From: Chloroflexota bacterium
GTDB lineage: Bacteria > Chloroflexota > UBA6077 > JADZDV01
Length of the DNA: 11,817 bases
Assembly (NCBI GenBank): GCA_020850915.1
Contig: JADZDV010000067.1
Coordinates: 1-11,817 of the forward strand
Direction of reading: 5' to 3'
The position numbers and the translations under genes are program-made. Positions 6,598-11,817 of this stretch are shown one piece after another; the stretch's first letter is position 1; every line of letters starts with the position of its first letter. The notes under the pieces are model-generated. The model worked only from the letters and a program-made list of their open reading frames with translations, had not been told where the DNA came from and made no database searches.

Positions 6598-6650
6598 GCC
6601 TGCCTCGCAGGCGTCCGCAACAGCAGCCGCTTCGGCGCCAGCGCTTTTTT
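6598..6650 (+). terminator. Possible terminator after trxA
   Basis: A perfect hairpin GCCTGC-CTC-GCAGGC lies at 6598-6612, 5 bases after the trxA stop. It is followed by a second small stem (GCCG-CTT-CGGC, 6626-6636) and a T6 run at 6645-6650. The T run is the only one in this gap, but 8 bases separate it from the second stem, so the fit to a standard intrinsic terminator is partial. Confidence 0.4.
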
Positions 6651-7059
6651 CGCCAGACGCGCCGCCAGGACCCACGCGATCAGTTGTGCCAGCACGGCAT
6701 GCCGGTCACTGAGGGCGTCCTGAGCGCCGTCGAAGCTGTCGCTGATAAGCGGGGCCTCGCCCGCGCCTGGCCGTCCCGGCTCCCCCTTTCCGCGGCCCTG
6801 CCGCTCGCGGTCCGTGGTCCGGCGGGCCGTCGCACGCGTCGCGCGGCCCGTCATCAAGCTGTTACCGACGCATCACAGGTGAGTGCGGTAGACTGGGCTT
6901 TCCCAGCGGTGGCCCGCCCCGTGGGCGCAGCGCCGGCGACCTTGCGCACGGTGCTTCGCAGGTTCGAAACCGCCCTGCGCGACGGCCGGAGGGCGGCGCC
7001 CGGCAGGCCTGACGAATCTGCGTCATTGGGACAAAACGGGCGCTTCTGGGTCTTGCGAG
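6651..7059 (+). other. Gene-free stretch between trxA and the nrdJ control region
   Basis: I see no supportable gene here. The frames that stay open on either strand have Arg/Pro-rich translations and no ribosome site or recognised motif. Visible items are a small hairpin CTGGG-CTTT-CCCAG at 6893-6906, a TAGACT box at 6889-6894 overlapping it, and competing stems CGCAGG/CCTGCG (6957-6962 with 6974-6979) and CCGCCCT/AGGGCGG (6970-6976 with 6990-6996). I found no B12-box-like motif for a cobalamin riboswitch. The stretch may be decayed sequence or a structured leader. Confidence 0.4.
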
Positions 7060-7075
7060 ACACAAGATATTGTGG
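7060..7075 (+). promoter_or_regulatory. NrdR box 1 upstream of nrdJ
   Basis: ACACAAGATATTGTGG matches 14 of 16 positions of the NrdR consensus as I recall it (ACACWATATATWGTGT). NrdR is the zinc-ribbon/ATP-cone repressor of ribonucleotide reductase genes and usually binds two boxes. The site lies 97 bases before the nrdJ start and contains an AT-rich core that could double as a -10 element. Confidence 0.85.
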
Positions 7076-7090
7076 CACAGTAGGTGCACT

Positions 7091-7106
7091 GCACTATATC
7101 TTGTGG
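7091..7106 (+). promoter_or_regulatory. NrdR box 2 upstream of nrdJ
   Basis: GCACTATATCTTGTGG matches about 13 of 16 consensus positions. It starts exactly 31 bases after box 1, three helical turns, so both sites face the same side of the DNA. That spacing is the usual one for paired NrdR boxes. TATATC at 7095-7100 could act as a -10 element with TTGTGG of box 1 upstream (19-base gap), which would let NrdR block the polymerase. Confidence 0.83.
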
Positions 7107-7134
7107 CGGCCACCGCACGGACGGCGGTGGCCGC
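7106..7134 (+). promoter_or_regulatory. GC-rich leader hairpin before the nrdJ ribosome site
   Basis: GCGGCCACCG (7106-7115) pairs perfectly with CGGTGGCCGC (7125-7134); one further C-G pair gives an 11-bp stem with a 7-base loop. It begins at the last base of NrdR box 2 and ends 9 bases before the AGGGGAG ribosome site. A structure this stable in the 5' leader could affect translation, or could be a pause or attenuation site; there is only a short CTTTCT after it. Confidence 0.55.
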
Positions 7135-7156
7135 GAACTTTCTAGGGGAGTGTCTG

Positions 7157-10100
7157 GTGATCGCCGATTCCGACCCCGCAACCCAAGCTGTCGACCAGGG
7201 TGCGCACGAGGGAGAGCCCGCGGAGCGCCGGGAGCCAGGGCCAGGTGCCAACGGGGTCCCAGCCGACGAACGCCTTGGCCAGAGCGGTCGAGGCGACCAG
7301 CACGGCGCCTTGCCGGCCGACCAGGCCGGTCTGGTCCTGCCCACCACGATCGTCAAGCGAGACGGGCGGGTTGTCGAATTCGACATCAGCCGGATCGAGA
7401 ACGCCCTCGAGCGCTGCTTCGCCAGCTTCGACCGCGTTCCCCATACACCGGTGCCGGAGCTGGCGCGACGCGTCGTGAACATCATCGCCGCGAAGTCCGG
7501 GGGGCAGGCACCGTCTGTGGAGGGGGTGCAGGACATCGTCGAGATGGTGCTCCAGGCGGCTGGCGAGTTCGAGGCCGCCAAGCGCTACATCCTGTACCGC
7601 TTCGAGCACGCCAAGCGGCGAGAAGAGCGGCCCGTCCCAGAGCACGTTCGTCAGGCGTTCGAGGAGTCCGACCGCTACTTCCCCTCGCCGCTGCAGAAGT
7701 TCCAGTTCTTCGACAAGTACTCACGCTTCAACTACAGCCTCGGCCGCCGCGAGACCTGGATCGAGACCGTCGATCGGGCGATGGACTTCCTGCACGACCT
7801 GGCCGGCTCGCGACTCCCCTCCGAGACGTACCAGCGAGTCCGGACCTCGATCCTCGAGATGCGCGCCATGCCCTCGATGCGATTGCTGGCGATGGCTGGC
7901 CCCGCGGCGCGCCGGTCGAACATCACGATCTACAACTGCTCGTACCAGCCTGTCGAGAGCATCGACTCGTTCTGCGAGGCGCTCATCATCTCGATGAGCG
8001 GCTGCGGCGTTGGCTACTCTGTCGAGAGCCGCTACGTGGAGAGCTTCCCGCGCATCAAGCGGCAGCTCGGCGGCGCGGTGGACACCTACAGCGTCGAGGA
8101 CTCGGCCGAGGGCTGGGCCGAGGCGCTGCGGTTCGGCATGGAGCGCTGGTTCGACGGCGGCGACACCCGTTTCGACCTCTCCCACCTGCGTGCTGCCGGC
8201 GCGCCGCTCCGGACCAAGGGCGGCCGCGCCTCCGGGCCAGAGCCGCTCCAGCGGATGCTGGCGTTTGTCCGCGCGCGGGTGCTGGCGCGCCAGGGCAGCT
8301 TCCTGCGGCCGCTGGACGCCCACGACGTCATGTGCGCCGTCGGCAACGCGGCGGTCTCGGGCGGGGTGAGGCGTACAGCCATGATCTCATTGTTCGACTT
8401 TGACGACGAAGAGATGCGCCTCTGCAAGAACGGCGATTTCGAGCAGCACAATAGCCAGCGCTGGAACGCCAACAACTCGGCCGTGTGGCCCGCCGGCGGC
8501 GTGACCCAGGCGGAGTTCGCCCACCAGTTCCTGGAGATGGTGGACTCTGGTCGCGGCGAGCCCGGCGTCTTCAACCGCCAGGCCGCCATGGATCTGCGTC
8601 CGGCCCGCCGCCAGAACGCGGAGTTCGGCACAAACCCGTGTCTGACCGGGGATACGTGGGTGGCGGTCGCTGACGGTCGGGGGCGCGTACGGATCAAGGA
8701 TCTGGCCGACGAAGCGAAGGACGTAGACGTCTTCACCGTGAAGGACGGGCAGCTCACTATTCGGACGATGCGGAACCCACGTAAGACTGGTGAGAGGGTT
8801 CCCGTCTATCGAGTGGCATTCGCCGATGGGACGTACGTTCGCGCCACGCTGAACCACCGCTGGGCCATGCTGGACGGCTCCGAGAAGACGACCGCCGGGC
8901 TGGTGCGCGGCGACGCCATGACGGCGATGACCGCGTACTCCTATCTCAAGCAGGGGTTGCCCGAGCCCCGGAAGGCTTCCTACGACTACTCCGGAAGCTA
9001 CCGGATGCTGCAGTTCGGAACGTACCGGAAGTCAGAGCATCGCCAGATCTTCGCGCACCACACCGGGATCACGCTTGCTGGCACCGAGCGCCACCTCCAT
9101 CACGCGGATCACGACGGCCGGAACAATTGTCTGGACAACCTGGTCCTGATGACGGCCGAGGAGCATGCCGCGCATCATCGCGACCGCATGCTGGGTGACA
9201 ACAATCCCGCTGTCCGTCTGATGAGTGAGGCGTGGCGTGCGAACCTCAGCGAAGCATGCGCCGGTCAGCGGAACGGCAACGCCAAGCGCCTGAGCAACGA
9301 GGAGCTGGAGCGTCACCTTGCCGCCCTGAGCCTGTCGCTCGGCCGACAACCAACCCGTGCTGAGTATGGGCGCTACGCCAGCCAGCACGGCCTCCCGCAA
9401 TCCTTCCAGCAGTGGCGCCAATCCTACTTTGGCGGCGGCATCGACGTGGCATTGACAGTCGCCGCACAACGTGTTGGAGTGGGCGAGCTGCCACAGTGGG
9501 CGATTGCGGCCCGGCGCGTCACGGATCTGCCGCTACGCTTCAAGAACGGACGCACGTACGTTGCCCGATGCTGCGAGGTGTGTGGGTCTGAGTTCGAAGT
9601 CACGCTTGCGCGCCGAGAGCAAGCGGTGTGCGGCAACGCCTGCAGCCAGCGGCTTCACTATCGGCTGCATGGCACCGCGGCGCACCGACCACGGCTCATC
9701 GAAGCCCATGAGACGCGCCGCGAGGCGAAACGCCGCTACCAGATCACGGCCTACAACGATCTGCTCGCCAGTCTTGGCCGGCATCCGACGAAGTCAGAAT
9801 GGCAAGCGTTCTGCCGCGAGCGGAGCATCTCGCCGGAGGTGTCCCGCACCAGTAGCCCATTCCGTTCCTGGGACGACTTGCGCTCGGCCGCTGGGGCCAC
9901 GAATCATCGCGTGGCGTCAGTCACGCCCGATGGCGTCGAAGACGTCTACACCGGGACGGTCGACGAGACACATACGTTCTTTTCCATCGGCTGTGAACGT
10001 ATGGACTCACGCGGCAGGCAGGAGATGTCCTACGTCCTCTCCTGGCAATGTGGCGAGATCGTTCTACGCCCATGGCAGTTCTGCAACCTCTCCATCGCCG

Positions 10101-10966
10101 TGGCGCGCTCCCACGACACCTTCGAGACGCTACGCGACAAGGTCGAGGTGGCCAGTATCATCGGGACGATCCAGTCCATGGCCACCCACTTCCCGCGCCT
10201 CCGGCCGATATGGAGGGAGAACTGCGAGGAAGAGCGGCTGCTGGGGGTGGACATCACCGGCCAGATGGACAGCCCGGTGGCCCAGCAGCCGATGGTCAAG
10301 GCCCGCCTGCGCGAAGTGGCGGTCGAGACGAACCGCCTGACAGCGGCACTCATGGGAATCAACCAGTCCGCCGGCGTGACGACCGTCAAGCCGAGCGGCA
10401 ACTCGTCGCAGCTTCTGGACTGCTCCTCCGGCCTCCATGCGCGCTGGGCGAAATACTACGTCCGCAACGTGCGGGTGGACGCGCATTCACCGATCTTCAA
10501 GGTGTTGCGGGACGAGGGCGTGCCGATGGATCCCGAGAACGGCCAGAGCCCGGAGAACGCCACCACCTGGGTCATCCACTTTCCGGTGACGTCGCCCGAG
10601 GGGGCCGTCGTGCGCACGGACCGCTCTGCCGTCCAGCAGTGCGAGTTCTGGCTTCAGAACAAGCTCCACTGGACGGAGCACAACCCTAGCGTCACGATCA
10701 CCTACCGGCCGGACGAAGTGATCGACCTGATGAAGTGGGTCTGGGAGCACCGCGACCTGATCGGCGGCATGGCGTTCCTGCCAGCCTTTGACGCGCAGTA
10801 CGCTCAGCTCCCGTACATCGAGACCACGAAGGAGGAGTACGAGCGCCAGGCGGCGGCCTTCCCGGAGATCGACTTCTCGAAGATCTTCCGCTACGAAGAG
10901 GACGATCGAACAAACGCCGCGCAGGAGTTGGCCTGCAGCGCGGGCATCTGCGAGGTCGAGCTCTAG
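7157..10966 (+). CDS. nrdJ: Adenosylcobalamin-dependent (class II) ribonucleotide reductase with intein
   Basis: Converts ribonucleotides to deoxyribonucleotides using a radical made from coenzyme B12. The precursor has 1269 residues; removal of the intein (495-964) leaves 799, normal for NrdJ. Residues 63-155 are an ATP-cone, the allosteric dATP/ATP site. The active-site cysteines are Cys261 (YNCSY), the thiyl-radical Cys in NPCGEI that directly follows the intein, and the Cys in QFCNLS. The C-terminal CSAGIC pair (CX4C) shuttles electrons from thioredoxin, whose gene lies upstream. GTG 7157 is the best start, 6 bases after AGGGGAG; the longer TTG start at 7070 falls inside NrdR box 1 and is unlikely. 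The first 60 residues are low-complexity and not part of the known fold. Paired NrdR boxes upstream predict repression when dATP is plentiful. Unspliced protein would be inactive because the catalytic loop is split. Confidence 0.95.
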   Translation: MIADSDPATQAVDQGAHEGEPAERREPGPGANGVPADERLGQSGRGDQHGALPADQAGLVLPTTIVKRDGRVVEFDISRIENALERCFASFDRVPHTPVPELARRVVNIIAAKSGGQAPSVEGVQDIVEMVLQAAGEFEAAKRYILYRFEHAKRREERPVPEHVRQAFEESDRYFPSPLQKFQFFDKYSRFNYSLGRRETWIETVDRAMDFLHDLAGSRLPSETYQRVRTSILEMRAMPSMRLLAMAGPAARRSNITIYNCSYQPVESIDSFCEALIISMSGCGVGYSVESRYVESFPRIKRQLGGAVDTYSVEDSAEGWAEALRFGMERWFDGGDTRFDLSHLRAAGAPLRTKGGRASGPEPLQRMLAFVRARVLARQGSFLRPLDAHDVMCAVGNAAVSGGVRRTAMISLFDFDDEEMRLCKNGDFEQHNSQRWNANNSAVWPAGGVTQAEFAHQFLEMVDSGRGEPGVFNRQAAMDLRPARRQNAEFGTNPCLTGDTWVAVADGRGRVRIKDLADEAKDVDVFTVKDGQLTIRTMRNPRKTGERVPVYRVAFADGTYVRATLNHRWAMLDGSEKTTAGLVRGDAMTAMTAYSYLKQGLPEPRKASYDYSGSYRMLQFGTYRKSEHRQIFAHHTGITLAGTERHLHHADHDGRNNCLDNLVLMTAEEHAAHHRDRMLGDNNPAVRLMSEAWRANLSEACAGQRNGNAKRLSNEELERHLAALSLSLGRQPTRAEYGRYASQHGLPQSFQQWRQSYFGGGIDVALTVAAQRVGVGELPQWAIAARRVTDLPLRFKNGRTYVARCCEVCGSEFEVTLARREQAVCGNACSQRLHYRLHGTAAHRPRLIEAHETRREAKRRYQITAYNDLLASLGRHPTKSEWQAFCRERSISPEVSRTSSPFRSWDDLRSAAGATNHRVASVTPDGVEDVYTGTVDETHTFFSIGCERMDSRGRQEMSYVLSWQCGEIVLRPWQFCNLSIAVARSHDTFETLRDKVEVASIIGTIQSMATHFPRLRPIWRENCEEERLLGVDITGQMDSPVAQQPMVKARLREVAVETNRLTAALMGINQSAGVTTVKPSGNSSQLLDCSSGLHARWAKYYVRNVRVDAHSPIFKVLRDEGVPMDPENGQSPENATTWVIHFPVTSPEGAVVRTDRSAVQQCEFWLQNKLHWTEHNPSVTITYRPDEVIDLMKWVWEHRDLIGGMAFLPAFDAQYAQLPYIETTKEEYERQAAAFPEIDFSKIFRYEEDDRTNAAQELACSAGICEVEL
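9035..9190 (+). other. HNH homing endonuclease domain inside the intein
   Basis: The core reads HHADHDGRNNCLDNLVL followed by TAEEHAAHH: His154-His155, Asp157, Asn162-Asn163 and His176/179/180 of the intein. This is the beta-beta-alpha metal HNH pattern (HH-x-DG-x-NN-x-x-NL, then E-H). All metal and catalytic residues appear present, so the nuclease may be active and could spread the intein to empty nrdJ alleles. HNH is less common than LAGLIDADG in inteins. Confidence 0.88.
9296..9473 (+). other. HNH-associated DNA-binding repeat, copy 1
   Basis: The pattern HLAALSLSLGRQPTRAEY followed by a W/F-x-x-G-like end (WRQSYFGGG) fits the short helical repeat that accompanies HNH homing enzymes (LGR-x-PT-x-x-EY). 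These repeats probably bind DNA and extend the recognition site. It lies just after the HNH core. Confidence 0.65.
9569..9664 (+). other. Four-cysteine zinc finger in the intein
   Basis: Intein residues 312-335 hold C-EV-C (312, 315) and C-GNA-C (331, 335) spaced by 15 residues, a treble-clef-like zinc site in a basic stretch. It sits between the two HNH-associated repeats and probably helps DNA binding. Confidence 0.6.
9737..9904 (+). other. HNH-associated DNA-binding repeat, copy 2
   Basis: LLASLGRHPTKSEWQAF followed by SPFRSWDDLRSAAG is a clearer copy of the repeat seen at 9296-9473, with the closing pattern F-x-SW-x-x-x-x-x-AAG typical of the family. It is followed directly by the C-terminal splicing block. 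Confidence 0.72.
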
Positions 10967-11033
10967 CACACCCTGGCTGAAGACGGTCGACAGTGCGAGG
11001 GTCGCGTCGTCGGGAGGTAGGAACGCCAGCCTC

Positions 11034-11052
11034 CCGGCCAGCGGCTGGCCGG
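11034..11052 (+). other. 19-base palindrome downstream of nrdJ
   Basis: CCGGCCAGC and GCTGGCCGG flank a single G, so all nine outer positions are complementary. It starts 67 bases after the nrdJ stop and runs into the transposase remnant. There is no T run after it. It might be a terminator stem or a fossil end of the mobile element; neither is shown. Confidence 0.4.
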
Positions 11053-11180
11053 ACCCGCACCGAGGCCGACTTCCTGGCCCATTTCCAGGCCGTCATCGCG
11101 GCCGGCCCGACCGCCACCTGCTGGCACGTCGTGGCCGACAACCTCGAGACCCACCGCTTCAAGCTGCCCGGCCGATCGCC
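11041..11180 (+). mobile_element. IS630-family transposase fragment
   Basis: The frame beginning at 11041 reads GRTRTEADFLAHFQAVIAA and then WHVVADNLETHRFK. This matches the middle of IS630/Tc1-type transposases (TRTEADF-x-AH, then DN-LNTH-x-S, where the Asp is the second catalytic acid). Only about 45 residues remain; the first Asp motif, the last Glu motif and any start codon are missing. The frame has no stop between 10981 and the acyl-CoA dehydrogenase ATG, so the fragment is open-frame continuous with that gene. I treat it as debris of an old insertion. Confidence 0.65.
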
Positions 11181-11184
11181 GGGC
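11166..11184 (+). other. Perfect hairpin before the acyl-CoA dehydrogenase gene
   Basis: GCCCGGC (11166-11172) pairs with GCCGGGC (11178-11184) around a CGATC loop. It lies 7 bases before GGAGGAG and 27 bases before the ATG, at the end of the transposase remnant. It may be a leader structure or the scar of the insertion. Confidence 0.45.
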
Positions 11185-11211
11185 GGCATCCGGAGGAGTA
11201 AAGGGGATTCG

Positions 11212-11817
11212 ATGGACTTCCGACTGACCGAGGAAGAGCGGGCGATGCGCGACCTGGCGCGGGACTTCGCCGATCGCCACATCCGCCCCGGCCTGCTGGA
11301 GCGCGAGTGGGAGATGGACGCGGAGAAACGCATGCCGTGGGACATCGTCGACGCGGGCTCCGCCGCTGGCCTCCGCACGCTGACCGTACCGGCCCGCTAC
11401 GGCGGGCCGGACCCGAAGCCCTCCCTGCTGGCCAGGGTCCTGATCATGGAGGAGCTGGCGGCGGCCGATCCCGGCGTGGCGAACACCTTCGCCCACAGCT
11501 TCAAAGACCCGGAGCAGATCGAGGAGTTCGGCACTGACGAGCAGCGCGACTGGTTCTTCCCTCAGTTCATGGCGGATCCGCGCTACCTGACCTCCACCGC
11601 CTCGAGCGAGCCGAACCACGGCTCTGACTGGGCGCTGCCGTACAACGGCACCCACTTCGACACGACGGCCGTCCTGGACGGGGAGGAGTGGGTCATCAAC
11701 GGCGAGAAGTCCTGCATCTCACACGGCATGGTCTCCAAGCTGATCATTCTCTACGCCTGCACCGACCCGACCAAGTCGATCAGCGACGGCACGACCTGCT
11801 TCCTGGTCCCTCGCGGA
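11212..11817 (+). CDS. Acyl-CoA dehydrogenase (N-terminal 202 residues, cut by window end)
   Basis: FAD-dependent acyl-CoA dehydrogenase that would introduce the 2,3 double bond in an acyl-CoA. The N-terminal helical domain starts MDFRLTEEERAMRDLARDF, as is typical. The middle domain has TSTASSEPNHGSD at about 126-138, the family's TEPxxGSD flavin/substrate signature, and EEWVINGEKSCIS at about 159-171. The catalytic Glu and the C-terminal domain lie beyond the window. The ATG has AGGGGA 4 bases upstream. The same frame is open upstream through the IS630 remnant, so automatic annotation may extend the start wrongly (for example to GTG 10993). Substrate chain length cannot be judged from this part. 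Confidence 0.92.
   Translation, partial: MDFRLTEEERAMRDLARDFADRHIRPGLLEREWEMDAEKRMPWDIVDAGSAAGLRTLTVPARYGGPDPKPSLLARVLIMEELAAADPGVANTFAHSFKDPEQIEEFGTDEQRDWFFPQFMADPRYLTSTASSEPNHGSDWALPYNGTHFDTTAVLDGEEWVINGEKSCISHGMVSKLIILYACTDPTKSISDGTTCFLVPRG

Larger units (their letters stand above)
8639..10048 (+). other. Intein in NrdJ, 470 residues, HNH-type
   Basis: An in-frame insertion splits the NrdJ motif NP/CGEI. It starts with Cys1 in CLTGDTWV (block A). TLNH at intein residues 70-73 is block B with His73. Near the end EDVYTGTVDETHTFF is block F with His445. The normal last pair His-Asn is replaced by Trp469-Gln470 before the +1 Cys, and about 25 residues separate the block F His from the splice point, more than usual. 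The central part is an HNH homing nuclease with accessory DNA-binding repeats; I see no LAGLIDADG motif. Splicing is inferred because the flanks rejoin as an intact, essential motif and the frame has no stop. Gln-ending inteins that splice are known, for example in an archaeal DNA polymerase II. Confidence 0.92.

Noticed and set aside
6489..6857. 122-codon minus-strand frame over the trxA end
   Set aside because: A short helical-looking stretch (LAQLIAWVLAARLAKK) drew attention, but there is no start signal, it overlaps trxA, and no family is recognised.
6957..6979. tRNA-like T-arm (GGTTCGAAACC)
   Set aside because: The flanking stem is wrong and no acceptor, D or anticodon arms can be found around it.
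6684..7145. 153-codon + frame between trxA and nrdJ
   Set aside because: Runs through both NrdR boxes and the leader hairpin; no ribosome site and no family pattern.
6850..7156. Cobalamin riboswitch before the B12-dependent reductase
   Set aside because: Looked for because of the cofactor; no B12-box-like conserved core was seen, and NrdR boxes explain control.
7070..7156. Longer NrdJ start at TTG 7070
   Set aside because: The codon lies inside NrdR box 1, has no ribosome site, and the extra residues would be encoded by box 2 and the hairpin.
8639..10048. LAGLIDADG nuclease in the intein
   Set aside because: No such motif was found; the nuclease core is clearly HNH.

Overview
The window looks like chromosomal DNA from a high-GC member of the Chloroflexota, most likely the Thermomicrobia (Sphaerobacter/Nitrolancea-like). 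This is inferred from three things. Codon use is strongly GC-rich. The first gene ends in a secreted-protein domain with a pattern (CVDNE, an MVW tryptophan patch, WTDGYRTY, GLQQRLNTQ) that I associate from memory with secreted proteins of this group. The ribonucleotide reductase is the B12-dependent class II form. No rRNA, tRNA or CRISPR array was seen.

Layout, all on the + strand. (1) 54-791 encodes a secreted protein with an Asp-Asn-Gly-Gly repeat and a run of 21 prolines, followed by a strong hairpin. (2) 985-5858 is a tight five-gene operon for a membrane-linked molybdenum enzyme. It encodes a NarI-like cytochrome b with a cysteine ribbon tail, a nitrate-reductase-type molybdopterin subunit, a four-cluster ferredoxin, a Tat-type Rieske protein and a small two-helix membrane protein. 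Several junctions overlap by a few bases. It ends in a wrecked narK-like transporter gene (5858-6150) that keeps recognisable pieces of helices 1-2 and of the start of the second half in three different frames. (3) 6248-6592 is thioredoxin. (4) 6593-7156 is a long gap that holds two NrdR boxes exactly 31 bp apart and a perfect GC hairpin. (5) 7157-10966 is nrdJ, the adenosylcobalamin-dependent ribonucleotide reductase, interrupted by a 470-residue HNH intein placed directly before the catalytic thiyl-radical cysteine. (6) 11041-11180 is a short IS630-type transposase remnant. (7) 11212 to the window end is the start of an acyl-CoA dehydrogenase.

How the parts fit. The operon would pass quinol electrons through haem b and Fe-S subunits to a molybdenum site that most resembles nitrate reductases. 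The dead narK suggests that a nitrate/nitrite porter once belonged to the unit. Thioredoxin is the usual reductant of class II ribonucleotide reductase, so trxA upstream of nrdJ makes functional sense, and the paired NrdR boxes give nrdJ a recognisable switch.

The strongest points for a second look are the intein (insertion site, Trp-Gln end instead of His-Asn, HNH nuclease with two HNH-associated repeats around a zinc finger), the Rieske-containing molybdoenzyme operon with its decayed transporter, and the NrdR-box pair. All function calls come from reading motifs; no database search was run.
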